From Solibacillus sp. FSL W7-1464 (GTDB lineage: Bacteria; Bacillota; Bacilli; Bacillales_A; Planococcaceae), in the NCBI RefSeq assembly GCF_038004425.1, contig NZ_JBBORC010000001.1, positions 1,155,001 through 1,219,000 of the forward strand: DNA of 64,000 nt, read 5' to 3'. The position numbers and the translations under genes are program-made. Under the pieces are notes generated by a model. It ran no database searches. It was not told the origin of the DNA and saw nothing but the letters and a program-made list of their open reading frames with translations. Below are positions 38,275 to 49,513 of the stretch, one piece after another (within the stretch, counting starts at the first letter, position 1; every line of letters begins with the position of its first letter).

Positions 38275-40389
38275 ATGATCATAGAAAGATTAAACAAGCT
38301 CATCCAACTAATCAGCTTTCGCGCACTGTTAATCATCGTACTTGCGGCTGCTGCACTTCTGCAGTTTTTCCTGATGATTGATAATGTCCGGGGCGTTACA
38401 TATGATATCCAGCTAACTGAATTATCACCGGAAACCATTCGGTCAACCAAGACAGTGGAGGATACGGTAAAGACGGAAATAGAAAGGGAGAATGCGGAGA
38501 AAGCCGTAGATCCTGTATACATATATAAAGATGAAGTGCCAAGTCAGCGTGCAACTTTTGTAGCAACCATTTTTGATATCGCATTGGAAGTGAAGAAGGA
38601 TATTGCAGAGGCTGAGGAAGAAGTGCCGCAGTCCGAACAAATAAAAAAACTGCGTTCAGGATTAAAAGATATTTTTGATAATCAGCAAAATCTGATTTTA
38701 TCAGATGCACAGCTGCTGAATGTATTAAGTGCACCACTAGCAACACTTGAATCAACACGTGATGCATTATCGACATTGGTTGAAGTGAACTTAAATTATC
38801 CACTTCGTAAGGATAGCTTGCTGCCGTATCGAAATGAACTGGAAAGCAAGATCCGTCAACAGCCTTCGATATCCGAGGGGTTAATGAGTGTGGCTATTGC
38901 AATAGGCCGTGCAGCGATCGTTGAAACCGAAGTGCTGGATGAAGAAAAAACGGCGATTGCGAAACAGCAGGCAAAAGACGCAGTGGAGCCGACACGTATT
39001 TTGCAAGGGCAGATTATCGTTCAGGAAGGCGAAGTCATTACACGCGAAATTTACCGCCAGCTTGAACTATTGGGGATGCTAGACAGTGAAGAGTCGATTA
39101 AACCGATTGCAGGGTTAATCATTTTGATCTTACTGCAGATGACTTTCCTGTTTGTTCTGTTTGATCGCTCGGAAAAAGACATTGCTTCAAAGCGCAATGA
39201 ACTGCTCGTTACCATTATTGTGTATGCGATTGCGTTAATTATGATGAAACTGATTGCACTGATTTCATCGAATTTCGATCTGATGATTGCCTTTATTTTC
39301 CCGTCAGCATTAGTGACAATGCTTGTTCGCGTGCTCGCCAATGACCGCGTCGCAAGTATATTAACAATTATTACTGCTGCATCTGCTGGCATTATCTTTC
39401 ATGAAGGATTATCCGGTATTTTGCAGATGGATACAGCGCTTTACATTTTATTTGGCGGATTTGCGTCGATTATTTTTATGCGCAGTCTGGAAAAAAGAAC
39501 GGATATTTTGCAGGCGGTTGGTATTGTAACGCTTGTTAATATTGTATTTATCGCATTTTATATGCTGATGGCCCAGTCAGGCTACGGAATGAAAGAGGTT
39601 TCGTTTTATGTAGCTGCGGCAATTATTTCGGGACTGTTATCTGGTGCATTGATGATGGGTCTTCTGCCATATTTCGAAACGGCTTTCGGAATTTTATCGG
39701 TCGTGCGTCTTATCGAATTATCGAATCCGAATCACCCGCTGTTAAAGAAAATTCTGACGGAAACACCCGGTACGTATCACCATAGTATAATGGTTGCGAA
39801 TCTGGCCGAAGCGGCATGTGAAGCGATCGGGGCTGATGGCTTGCTGGCAAGAGTAGGCTGCTATTATCATGATGTAGGAAAAACGCGAAGACCTCTATTT
39901 TTCATTGAAAACCAAATGGGGACAAATCCTCATGATACGATGGCACCCGAAAGTAGTGCGGAAATTATTATTGCGCATACTACAGATGGGGCAGAGTTAT
40001 TGCGCAAGCATAAAATGCCACAGGAAATCATAGATATATGTCTGCAGCATCATGGGACAAGCACTCTGAAATTCTTTTTGTTTAAGGCTAAGGAAGAAGG
40101 GAAAGAATTGGACGAAAGTATATTCCGATACCCGGGTCCAAAGCCACAGACGAAAGAGACCGCAATCATCAGCATTGCGGACAGTGTGGAAGCGGCAGTC
40201 CGTTCGATGCAGCAGCCAAATGCAGAGAAAATACAGAAGCTTGTGCAATCGATCATTCAGGATCGTGTGCAGGATGACCAGTTTGATGAATGTGATATTT
40301 CGTTAAAAGAACTTAAAAAGATAGAAGACGTATTATGTGAAACATTGAATGGAACGTTCCACTCGCGTATTGAATATCCAAAGGAATAG
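38275..40389 (+). CDS. pgpH: 7TM-HD-domain c-di-AMP phosphodiesterase PgpH
   Basis: Membrane enzyme that hydrolyses c-di-AMP. TM1 at ~17-37, an extracellular 7TMR-HDED sensor (~40-270), seven TM helices (~275-475), and a cytoplasmic HD domain with [11 protein letters not shown] and [11 protein letters not shown] (His-Asp pair) near 500-545. 704 aa, as for B. subtilis YqfF. It occupies its standard place between phoH and ybeY. GGGAGG precedes the ATG with a short 4-nt spacing. Confidence 0.94.
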   Translation: MIIERLNKLIQLISFRALLIIVLAAAALLQFFLMIDNVRGVTYDIQLTELSPETIRSTKTVEDTVKTEIERENAEKAVDPVYIYKDEVPSQRATFVATIFDIALEVKKDIAEAEEEVPQSEQIKKLRSGLKDIFDNQQNLILSDAQLLNVLSAPLATLESTRDALSTLVEVNLNYPLRKDSLLPYRNELESKIRQQPSISEGLMSVAIAIGRAAIVETEVLDEEKTAIAKQQAKDAVEPTRILQGQIIVQEGEVITREIYRQLELLGMLDSEESIKPIAGLIILILLQMTFLFVLFDRSEKDIASKRNELLVTIIVYAIALIMMKLIALISSNFDLMIAFIFPSALVTMLVRVLANDRVASILTIITAASAGIIFHEGLSGILQMDTALYILFGGFASIIFMRSLEKRTDILQAVGIVTLVNIVFIAFYMLMAQSGYGMKEVSFYVAAAIISGLLSGALMMGLLPYFETAFGILSVVRLIELSNPNHPLLKKILTETPGTYHHSIMVANLAEAACEAIGADGLLARVGCYYHDVGKTRRPLFFIENQMGTNPHDTMAPESSAEIIIAHTTDGAELLRKHKMPQEIIDICLQHHGTSTLKFFLFKAKEEGKELDESIFRYPGPKPQTKETAIISIADSVEAAVRSMQQPNAEKIQKLVQSIIQDRVQDDQFDECDISLKELKKIEDVLCETLNGTFHSRIEYPKE

Positions 40390-40403
40390 TAGGAGGGAAC
40401 AAC

Positions 40404-40875
40404 ATGTTATTAATTGATTTTTTAGATGAGACAAATGAAGTACAAGAATCCCACTTGGAGTTGGTGGAAAAATTACTTCAGCATGCAGCAGAGCAGGAAA
40501 GAATTGAGGATGGCTCGGAAGTGTCCGTGACGTTTGTGACGAATGAAGCGATCCATGAAATTAACCGTGAATACCGCGACAAAGATCAGCCTACTGATGT
40601 CATTTCGTTTGCAATGGAAGAAATGGGGGAAGGGGAAATACAAATTGTTGGTGAAGGGATTCCGCGAATTTTAGGAGATATTATCATTTCGACAGACCGT
40701 ACACGTGAACAGGCTGCCGAATATGGACATACATTTGAACGTGAGCTCGGCTTCCTGGCTGTTCATGGCTTTTTACACCTGCTGGGCTATGATCATATGA
40801 CACCGGAAGATGAAAAAGTCATGTTCGGGAAGCAGGATACGATTTTGCAGTCATACGGCCTAGGTCGGGATACAA

Positions 40876-40889
<14 letters not shown>
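40404..40889 (+). CDS. ybeY: Endoribonuclease/rRNA maturation factor YbeY
   Basis: Zinc metalloprotein for 16S rRNA 3'-end maturation and ribosome quality control. The metal site [11 protein letters not shown] (H-x3-H-x5-H) lies near 124-134. 161 aa. AGGAGGG before ATG. Its 3' end overlaps dgkA by 14 nt. Confidence 0.97.
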
Positions 40890-42560
<1,671 letters not shown>

Positions 42561-42642
42561 GATGAAGCGAAGGAGGCTGGGACATAAGTAAAATGACCGT
42601 TAAATAACAGGAAGCACTTTGTTAAATAACGGATATTTTGCA

Positions 42643-42861
42643 AAATTGATTGGAATGCAGGGCGAGTGTTCGTGCTGACGGTTTCACCTTTCGCACTGTT
42701 AAAACACTAGCTGACGGCTACGCCTTTCGCTACAAGATTTTCTCTGTGACGAAAGCGTAGCGACAGTCACAAGCAAAGTTTCCTGCGGGAATAGCGTGAC
42801 GCCTGAGACATTCGTGTAAGGCCACGCCCGCGGAAAGCGTCCCGGAATGGAAATCAATTTT
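42643..42861. repeat. Modular palindromic element, copy E
   Basis: Terminal inverted repeat AAAATTGATT/AATCAATTTT; shared core GCGGGAATAGCGTGACGCC and GCCCGCGGAAAGCGTCC; GGAATG and GGAATGGA next to the termini. Longest copy (219 bp); cargo includes GCTACGC.TTTCG with CGAAA.GCGTAGC. Confidence 0.85.
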
Positions 42862-42873
42862 AACGCTCAGCAA

Positions 42874-42912
42874 AAAAAAGCTATTTTTCTCTCAGAGAAA
42901 AATAGCTTTTTT
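42874..42912. terminator. Bidirectional terminator after era
   Basis: 19-bp perfect stem AAAAAAGCTATTTTTCTCT and its complement, ending in T6 on both strands. Confidence 0.85.
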
Positions 42913-43059
42913 GGATTATGTCCCAGGCTCTTTTTTGATACTCCGATTTCAGGCAATGGGTAAAGAAAAGGATGGGGCGATCTGTGACCGTTTATTAAAC
43001 TTTTCTGCCAATAGTGCGGTATAATAGAGTTACGAAAGAAATAGAAGGATGTGCAACAG

Positions 43060-43833
43060 ATGCTACATAAATGGGAAGGCATCGTTTTAAAAGCGCGTGC
43101 TTATGGTGAATCCAATAAAATCGTGACCCTTATGACACGTGAAGCCGGTAAAGTCGCGTGTATGGCACGTGGAGCGAAAAAACCGACGAGCCGTTTAGCA
43201 GGTGTAACGCAAACATTTATGCATGGCTCGTTTTTAGTCCAGCGAACATCAGGCATGGGGACATTGCAGCAAGGGGAACATTTCAATTCGATGCGTCATA
43301 TACAAACAGATATTGTCGCAACCGCTTATGCAAGCTATATCGTGGAAATTGTGGACCGCCTTGTTGAAGAAGGCCGCCCCGAACCATATGCTTTTGATAT
43401 ATTGATTCAGGCATTGAATGCAATTGAAGAAGGATATGATCCAGAAGCAATTACATTGTTTGTCGATTGGAAAATGCTCCCGTTTGCAGGGATCCAGCCG
43501 ATTTTGCATGCATGTGCAGGGTGTGGTGCTGTTGATGGGGAATTTGCCTTTTCATTTACACAAGGCGGATTTATATGTCATCGATGCTTCCATCTGGATC
43601 CGTATATCATTCGGTTGTCACCGACACAGCTCAAGCTGATCCGCATGTTCTATACGGTGCCGATTGAGCAGGTCGGCAAACTTGAATTAAAGCCGCAAAC
43701 GAAGCAGTTCATCAAAAAAATCGTGACGACAATTTATGAAGAGCAAACAGGAATCCGTCTGAAATCACGCAAATTCATCGAACAGCTGGAGCGTACCCCG
43801 TTACTGCATCGTGAAAAGAAGGAAGACGAATAG
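43060..43833 (+). CDS. recO: DNA repair protein RecO
   Basis: Recombination mediator that helps load RecA on SSB-coated DNA. N-terminal OB fold (~1-80; GIVLKARAYGESNKIVTLMTR), then a helical domain with a zinc site CAGC...CHRC (~150-178). 257 aa. ATG at 43060 behind GAAGGAT; an upstream GTG at 43051 has poorer spacing. A TATAAT at 43020 probably serves as -10. In B. subtilis glycyl-tRNA synthetase genes follow; here an 11-kb block intervenes. Confidence 0.95.
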   Translation: MLHKWEGIVLKARAYGESNKIVTLMTREAGKVACMARGAKKPTSRLAGVTQTFMHGSFLVQRTSGMGTLQQGEHFNSMRHIQTDIVATAYASYIVEIVDRLVEEGRPEPYAFDILIQALNAIEEGYDPEAITLFVDWKMLPFAGIQPILHACAGCGAVDGEFAFSFTQGGFICHRCFHLDPYIIRLSPTQLKLIRMFYTVPIEQVGKLELKPQTKQFIKKIVTTIYEEQTGIRLKSRKFIEQLERTPLLHREKKEDE

Positions 43834-44020
43834 AAAAATTGATTTAATCCCATTATTTCAAGAGGAAAAAGGGAATATCGGGCCCGGGGAAGTCTGACCC
43901 GACCCGTAATCAATCAACATTTGTTCAATTACCGTGAAAATTATTGCCTAGGAAATATTGCGAGTCGAAAGTGCGTAGAATTGCGCAGACCCGCTTTGTT
44001 TTATTGAGGAGGGAAATTCA

Positions 44021-44806
44021 ATGCGCCAATTTGAAAGTGAGCAACTAACCGTTTTTCAAAGTGTGCTGTATCAAACGACATCAGCCGTAATCAAAACAAA
44101 AGAGGCAATAATCGTAACGGATCCTAACTGGCTGCCCAACGAAATTGCCGAAATAAAAGCCTATATCGAATCGATCATTGGAGACCGGAAACTGTATATT
44201 ATTTATACACATAGTGACTATGATCATATCATTGCAGCGGGTGCATTTCCTCAGGCGACGACAATTGCCAGTGTAGCCTTCGTTAACCGGACGAATAAAG
44301 AACAGGTTTTAGAACAAATCCGTCAGTTTGATGCCCAGTACTATATTGAAAGAGATTATCCGATCGTTTATCCTCATATCGATATTGTGATAAAAGAAGA
44401 TGGCCAAACACTCGAATTTCCGGATATAACGTGTACTTTCTATTTGTCGCCGGGACATACGGCAGATGGATTATTCACAGTTGTAGAACCATACGGAATT
44501 TTATTGGCGGGGGATTATTTGTCGGATGTCGAGTTTCCTTTTATCGAGGATTATGAAGCATATGCAGCAACCGTCCAGCATGCGCAAACAATCATCGCGC
44601 ATAAAAAAGTTGAAGTCATCGTACCCGGACATGGGACTACGACAAATAACCGGGCTGAAATTCAGAACCGAATCGATACCTCGTTATTATATTTAAATAA
44701 TTTAGCGAACGGTAGTGTTGACGAAACGGAACTGCAAAAACTTTATCCGTTTTATACTGGCTTAACAGAAATGCACGAATTGAATAAAAAAGCCGTACAC
44801 AAATAA
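44021..44806 (+). CDS. Metallo-beta-lactamase fold hydrolase
   Basis: 261-aa MBL superfamily protein of unknown substrate. The metal motif is THSDYDHI near 67-74: Asp sits where the standard HxHxDH motif has its second His. Further metal ligands are PGHTAD (~146-151), LLAGDYLSD (~163-171) and PGHGTT (~203-208). No signal peptide. It stands alone after recO with GAGGAGGG as ribosome site, in a GC-rich gap that may form leader structure (TCGGG/CCCGA). Confidence 0.85.
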   Translation: MRQFESEQLTVFQSVLYQTTSAVIKTKEAIIVTDPNWLPNEIAEIKAYIESIIGDRKLYIIYTHSDYDHIIAAGAFPQATTIASVAFVNRTNKEQVLEQIRQFDAQYYIERDYPIVYPHIDIVIKEDGQTLEFPDITCTFYLSPGHTADGLFTVVEPYGILLAGDYLSDVEFPFIEDYEAYAATVQHAQTIIAHKKVEVIVPGHGTTTNNRAEIQNRIDTSLLYLNNLANGSVDETELQKLYPFYTGLTEMHELNKKAVHK

Positions 44807-44866
44807 AAATAGCCAATGAATTTAAGGGGTCACTACCTGATAACTTAAATTCTTGGCTATTTTTTA
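44806..44866. terminator. Bidirectional terminator between convergent genes
   Basis: Long stem AAAATAGCCAA..AATTTAAG with its complement, flanked by A/T runs; serves the MBL gene (+) and the EcsC-like gene (-). Confidence 0.9.
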
Positions 44867-44873
44867 TGTGCAA

Positions 44874-45680
44874 TTAGTTGTTTGCCAGTTCATTCATTCG
44901 TTCCAGCACGCGGCGCTTGCGGTAAAGCATCATGCCTGCCTCGGCAATATCTTCAATCATCGATTTATTAATAAAGGCGCCGAAAATCATGCCTGCTACA
45001 GGAATCATTTGAAAGAGCTTTTTCATGCCGAAATTATCCCGGTACGTAAAGAAGACTTCCTGCCAGCCCTGCAATTGGGAAACCATATTTTCTGCAGCAT
45101 GAGGCTTTTCGTAATGTTGGGCCAGCTCATTTAATATCGCCTCTTTGCCGACAACATCGGAAGACGCAAATTGCAGACATTTCACGATGAAAATACGCTC
45201 TGCTTTTTCATTTGGATCATAGCCATGGATCATCGCAATTTCCTGCAGTGTTTTTAGCGCAATTCCTAGAATGACAGGAATATCGAGTGCCAAAGTAAAC
45301 ACACCGCCAAAGCCGGTAGATGCACCTTGTACGGTTGCAACCTTAGCCCGGTTTTTCTGCAGCTTCTCACTCAGTTCCACCATATCTTCAATTGGCATTT
45401 GCCCAATGTCCTCCAATGTGGAAACCGAATGCAGTGTATGTTTTTGAATATGACGCATCATCGATTTTTCGCTTACTAAATATTTTCCGCCGGTTTGGAC
45501 ATAGCTCACCAGTTCATCGATCAATACGGAAATTTTCTCTTGAATGAACTTCGGTGTTAATTTATCGAGTATTTTAAATGGGATGCGGCCAATCTTCTCC
45601 CAAAACCATAAACCGCTTTGATCTTTTTCCCATTGTTGGATTGTTAATAAGTGATGTTCCAGCTGTTGTTGTGTTTCCAT
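44874..45680 (-). CDS. EcsC-family protein
   Basis: 268-aa protein of the EcsC family, of uncertain biochemical role (EcsC is encoded with the Ecs ABC transporter in B. subtilis). Here it has no transporter beside it. The middle holds GASTGFGGVFTLALDIPVILGIALKTLQEIA (as two adjacent short stretches, ~120-150), a Gly-rich hydrophobic helix typical of the family, and a second hydrophobic patch near 232-250. AGGAGGGCG precedes the ATG on the minus strand. Confidence 0.82.
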   Translation of the reverse strand: METQQQLEHHLLTIQQWEKDQSGLWFWEKIGRIPFKILDKLTPKFIQEKISVLIDELVSYVQTGGKYLVSEKSMMRHIQKHTLHSVSTLEDIGQMPIEDMVELSEKLQKNRAKVATVQGASTGFGGVFTLALDIPVILGIALKTLQEIAMIHGYDPNEKAERIFIVKCLQFASSDVVGKEAILNELAQHYEKPHAAENMVSQLQGWQEVFFTYRDNFGMKKLFQMIPVAGMIFGAFINKSMIEDIAEAGMMLYRKRRVLERMNELANN

Positions 45681-45744
45681 AAATCGCCCTCCTGATGGAC
45701 ATGTTCCTTATCTTACGTTCCAGACATAAAAAGGTTTCAGCGAA

Positions 45745-46209
45745 TTACTCGAATTGTGTCAGCAATGGGATGATATCTTCCTTTAACCGCTCATAAAATA
45801 CGGCTTCAAGCTTTAGTAGTTCATGATGATGCATCTGTTCGAAAAGAGTGAACATATCCTCGATTCTTTCTTTGGAAAAACGGAAGTGATGATTAAAATG
45901 GTCGCGCTTATTGTGGTCGCTTAAATGCATATAGCCCCGGATAATTGTAAACAGCTGATTGTATTTTCGGTTTGCCAGTTCATAAGCTTCGCGGCTCAAA
46001 CAACCGAGTGCATTGCTCGGATCGTCAAATTTTCTATAAAATGACTGTGCTTCCCGATAGGTTTCAAGCTTCATATTCGCCGTGTAGAGGATATGATGCT
46101 GTGCGCGGTGCTCCGGGCATTCAAAGTGGAGTATTGCTTTTACAAGGTGAGAAATTTTATCAAATGTGTCTAAAGATGTGTCGGTTTTATCCTTTAACTG
46201 AAAAAACAT
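45745..46209 (-). CDS. Uncharacterised helical protein, His-rich
   Basis: 154 aa, no signal or TM segment, mostly helical, with several His clusters (PEHRAQHHIL, NHHFRFS, MHHHEL). I do not recognise the family. GGAGGGGAT upstream of ATG supports it as a gene. It is followed, 64 bp downstream on the same strand, by the EcsC-like gene, so the two may be co-transcribed. Confidence 0.7.
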   Translation of the reverse strand: MFFQLKDKTDTSLDTFDKISHLVKAILHFECPEHRAQHHILYTANMKLETYREAQSFYRKFDDPSNALGCLSREAYELANRKYNQLFTIIRGYMHLSDHNKRDHFNHHFRFSKERIEDMFTLFEQMHHHELLKLEAVFYERLKEDIIPLLTQFE

Positions 46210-46398
46210 AGAATCCCCTCCATCTATTACTTTCTTAAATTATAACGTATTTTCAAGCTTAATTATCTAAATAATCCGAAAATTAAAACGGGTTCTTTTA
46301 TGGGTTTTTCCATATACCTAGCGAATTTACTAGATAAATAACGAATTCTCGCTAAGACGAAATTTTTCTGGATAAGGTAATAATATTGTACAAAAGTT

Positions 46399-46428
46399 TT
46401 GACAATTCTGGAAAATATAAATTATAAT
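46399..46428 (+). promoter_or_regulatory. Sigma-A promoter of the acyl-CoA/TRAP operon
   Basis: TTGACA, 18-nt spacer, TATAAT, 49 nt before the first gene. Confidence 0.8.
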
Positions 46429-46477
46429 ATCGTTATTAGAAAGTCGTTACACAATATGCGTAATTGGAGGTAAAAAT

Positions 46478-47620
46478 ATGAATCTACCGAATGTACAATT
46501 TACAGAAGAGCAAAAGCAGTTTAGACAGGAAGTGCGTAGCTTTTTAAAACAACATATTGAAAAGGGGACATTTGAAACACGCTGTGACTCGTGGTTGAGT
46601 GGCTCTGATCCTTCTTTTTCAAAACTGGTGGCAGAGCAAGGGTGGATCGGAATGACATGGCCGAAACAATATGGCGGCAGTGAGCGAAGTACAATTGACC
46701 GCTATATTTTAACGGAAGAATTTTTGGCATATGGCGCGCCGGTCGCTGCACACTGGTTTGCGGATCGCCAGACAGGACCGTTGCTGTTGCGATTCGGTAC
46801 GGACTATCAGAAGGAATTCTTCCTGCCGAAAATTGTGAAAGGAGAATGTTTTTTCGCTATCGGGCTAAGTGAGCCGAACAGTGGATCTGATCTGGCATCC
46901 GTTGCAACACGTGCCGAAAAAGTGGAAGGCGGCTGGATTGTAAATGGTGCAAAAACCTGGTCCAGTAATGCCCATGATGCACATTACATGGTAACGCTCA
47001 TTCGTACAGAACCATTAGGTGAAAAAAAACATGAAGGTCTTTCACAATTCATTATCGATTTAAAAGGTGAAGGTGTAACAATTGCGCCAATCCGTTATTT
47101 AACAGGAGAACCGCATTTTAACGATGTTTACTTGGATAATGTCTTTGTTCCGGATGAGATGGTAGTTGGGACACTAGGTAACGGGTGGAAGCAAGGGTTG
47201 GCAGAGCTGGCATTTGAGCGCAGTGGGCCTGAGCGAATTTTAAGTACATTCCCGCTGCTGAATGAGGTAATCGAACAACTGAAGATTAAGAGAGATTTGG
47301 CTGGTCTGGAAGAAGCGACGAAGCTCGTTGCAGAATTATGGTCCTTACGCAACTTATCGATCGGGGTAGCAAAAGTATTGGAAGAAGGCGGCGAAGTTGC
47401 GGTACCTGCAGCACTTGTAAAAAGTATCGGCACGAAGTTCGAACAGAAAATTCCTGAAATCATCCGCCTGTTGCTTGATGTGTATCCAAACTTGCAAAGT
47501 GACAATAGGGTTGAGCGATATTTGGCTGAATCGATTTTACATGCACCCGGATTTACGATTCGTGGTGGAACATCAGAAGTTCTGTATGGAATTTTAGCGA
47601 AGGGGGTTATTGCACAATGA
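46478..47620 (+). CDS. Acyl-CoA dehydrogenase, catalytic subunit of a probable heteromer
   Basis: FAD-dependent alpha,beta-dehydrogenation of an acyl-CoA. 380 aa with the three usual domains: N-terminal helices, beta domain (FAIGLSEPNSGSDLAS near 129-144), C-terminal helical domain ending RGGTSEVLYGILAKGV. The MCAD-type C-terminal Glu is absent; the likely base is Glu247 (LAFERSGPER), in the helix-G position used by isovaleryl-CoA dehydrogenase and by two-subunit FadE enzymes. It overlaps the next, shorter homologue by 4 nt, supporting an alpha2beta2 enzyme. Confidence 0.85.
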   Translation: MNLPNVQFTEEQKQFRQEVRSFLKQHIEKGTFETRCDSWLSGSDPSFSKLVAEQGWIGMTWPKQYGGSERSTIDRYILTEEFLAYGAPVAAHWFADRQTGPLLLRFGTDYQKEFFLPKIVKGECFFAIGLSEPNSGSDLASVATRAEKVEGGWIVNGAKTWSSNAHDAHYMVTLIRTEPLGEKKHEGLSQFIIDLKGEGVTIAPIRYLTGEPHFNDVYLDNVFVPDEMVVGTLGNGWKQGLAELAFERSGPERILSTFPLLNEVIEQLKIKRDLAGLEEATKLVAELWSLRNLSIGVAKVLEEGGEVAVPAALVKSIGTKFEQKIPEIIRLLLDVYPNLQSDNRVERYLAESILHAPGFTIRGGTSEVLYGILAKGVIAQ

Positions 47621-48669
47621 GTGAAATTAAAGAAATGGTCGTAGAAGTAGTTGAAAAGATCTTTAAAGATAAAGTCGAAAAGGAAACGGTTGATCTTTTG
47701 GAAGAAAACAAGTGGGCTGAAGATATTTGGCAACTGTTGCTTGAAAATGAACTTCATCATGTAGCGGTAAGCGAAGAAGATGGAGGAGCCGGCGGGGATA
47801 TTGAAGATTTATTGGCCCTGTACGAACTTGTAGGGAAATACGCGGCACCTGTTCCGTATGTTGAGCATACGTTAGCCAATTTTTTATTGCAGCAAGTGGA
47901 GTTGAAAGGTTACGAGCAGTTAACTACGTACAGTATAACAACTCCGCTGCAGCTGAAAGGCGATGCTTTATTCGGAACACTGAAGCATGTAGGGTGGGCA
48001 CAGTATGCCAAAAAACTTGTGACGATGGCACAGGAAGGTTCGCAGCAATTTATCGTTGTTGCCGATTTACAGGATGCACAGCTGAAAAACAGCACAAACC
48101 TGGCAGCTGAACCACGTTCAGAAGTCGTATTCGAAAATTTGAAAGCGCTTCAAAAAGTACCGGTTTCCGAAAAGCAGTATGACGTATTTAAAAAGTTTGT
48201 TACAGCGGCATCTGTCAGCAAAATGGGCGGGGCATTAACAACTGCATTCCAGCTAAGTGTTCAGTTCAGTAAAGAACGGGAACAGTTTGGTCGTCCAATC
48301 CACCGGTTCCAGCTCGTCCAGCAGCACTTGGCGAGTATGGCGGGGGAACAGACACTTATGACAGTGGCTGTCAACAATATCCGAACATTATTGGCAGCCG
48401 GGCGAGAAGAACGCGAAGTGGCATATGCACGCTTGCGTATGGATGATGCGAGTCGTACAGTGGCAACTTCTGCTCACCAAGTTCATGCGGCGATCGGTGT
48501 GACACATGAACATCGCCTTCACCAGTATACGCGCCGCCTATGGGCTTGGCGTGACGAGGAGTTTACGGCACGCTACTGGAAAAAACAGTTGGCACAGCAA
48601 CTGCTGGAAACAAAAATTGACTTATGGGAAAGCATTACAGACCAAGCAGAAACGCATGTACATGCATAA
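47617..48669 (+). CDS. Acyl-CoA dehydrogenase-like, non-catalytic partner subunit
   Basis: 350-aa acyl-CoA dehydrogenase homologue. The flavin/substrate motifs of the beta domain are eroded, and the helix-G segment reads FKKFVTAASVSKMGG without a glutamate. The C-terminal helices keep FSKEREQFGRPIHRFQLVQQHLA. Such partners complete the FAD sites in heterotetrameric FadE/ChsE-type enzymes. Start overlaps the upstream stop (ATGA). Confidence 0.82.
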   Translation: MSEIKEMVVEVVEKIFKDKVEKETVDLLEENKWAEDIWQLLLENELHHVAVSEEDGGAGGDIEDLLALYELVGKYAAPVPYVEHTLANFLLQQVELKGYEQLTTYSITTPLQLKGDALFGTLKHVGWAQYAKKLVTMAQEGSQQFIVVADLQDAQLKNSTNLAAEPRSEVVFENLKALQKVPVSEKQYDVFKKFVTAASVSKMGGALTTAFQLSVQFSKEREQFGRPIHRFQLVQQHLASMAGEQTLMTVAVNNIRTLLAAGREEREVAYARLRMDDASRTVATSAHQVHAAIGVTHEHRLHQYTRRLWAWRDEEFTARYWKKQLAQQLLETKIDLWESITDQAETHVHA

Positions 48670-48681
48670 GGAGGAAAAATA

Positions 48682-49488
48682 ATGTCGGATTTATTATTTG
48701 AAGTGAAGGATCATATTGCAACAATTACACTGAATCGCCCGGAAAGTTTAAATGCATTTAGCGAAGAAATGATTCTTTCGTGGATTAAAGCGTTGGAAGA
48801 AGTGCGTGACAATGATGATATCCGAGCGGTCATTCTAAAAGGCAACGGCAAAGCGTTTTGTGCAGGCGGCGATATAAAAGCAATGGTGGCAGGCAAGGGC
48901 TTTTACCATAGTGAGGAAGATATTACTTCAACGGCGCTGGCACGCAAAAATTCCTTATGGAAAAAAGTGCAGCGCGTCCCTTTATTACTTGAAGAAATCG
49001 ACAAACCGGTTATTGCACAGATGCACGGCTTTGCAATGGGTGCAGGACTTGATATGGCATTGATGTGCGATATCCGTATTGCAGCACAATCCGCGAAGTT
49101 TTCGGAAAGCTATATTAATGTAGGAATCGTTCCTGGTGATGGCGGTGCGTACTTTTTGCCTCGTCTCGTCGGGGTCGACAAGGCACTTGATATGCTATGG
49201 ACAGCACGTGTTTTAACGGCAGAGGAAGCAAAGGAAGCGCGTCTTGTGACATTTGTTGTGAATGATGAGGAATTGGAGAGCTTTACACAAAGTTATGCGG
49301 AAAAGCTGGCGAATGGACCGATTGAAACAATCAAAATCATTAAGAGGGCAGTTTACCAAAGCCAAACAATGAGCCTGCGTTCGTCGCTTGACTATATATC
49401 ATCAAAAATGGGCTTAGTAACAGAATTGCCAGCATTTGAAGAAGGGGTCAAAGCAATAGTGGAAAAACGAAAAGCCGTTTTTAAATAA
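48682..49488 (+). CDS. Enoyl-CoA hydratase/isomerase (crotonase family)
   Basis: 268-aa crotonase. Oxyanion-hole motifs GKAFCAGGDIKAM (~54-66) and HGFAMGAGLDMALMCD (~115-130). The active-site loop reads INVGIVPGDGGAYFLPRLVG, with Asp instead of the Ala of PGAGGT hydratases, so the exact reaction (hydration versus ring or isomerase chemistry) is open. AAGGAGGAAAA 5 nt before ATG. Third gene of the operon. Confidence 0.88.
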   Translation: MSDLLFEVKDHIATITLNRPESLNAFSEEMILSWIKALEEVRDNDDIRAVILKGNGKAFCAGGDIKAMVAGKGFYHSEEDITSTALARKNSLWKKVQRVPLLLEEIDKPVIAQMHGFAMGAGLDMALMCDIRIAAQSAKFSESYINVGIVPGDGGAYFLPRLVGVDKALDMLWTARVLTAEEAKEARLVTFVVNDEELESFTQSYAEKLANGPIETIKIIKRAVYQSQTMSLRSSLDYISSKMGLVTELPAFEEGVKAIVEKRKAVFK

Positions 49489-49513
49489 TACATGTGAAAA
49501 TGGGGGGACGCGG

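Larger units (their letters stand above)
42573..42930. repeat. Outer inverted repeat (CTGGGACATAA family) enclosing copy E
   Basis: GAGGCTGGGACATAA (42573-42587) and TTATGTCCCAGGCTC (42916-42930) are complementary at 14 of 15 positions. The ~330 bp between contain a 10-bp direct repeat GTTAAATAAC (42599 and 42622), palindromic element E and a terminator-type hairpin. No gene lies inside. Confidence 0.75.

Noticed and set aside
44853-45134. Plus-strand frame of 93 codons
   Set aside because: Antisense to the EcsC-family gene and without a ribosome site.
46261-46380. Possible third 21-bp repeat tract before the acyl-CoA operon
   Set aside because: Related words (CTAGATAA, CTAAGACGAA) occur but the spacings vary, so periodicity is not supported.
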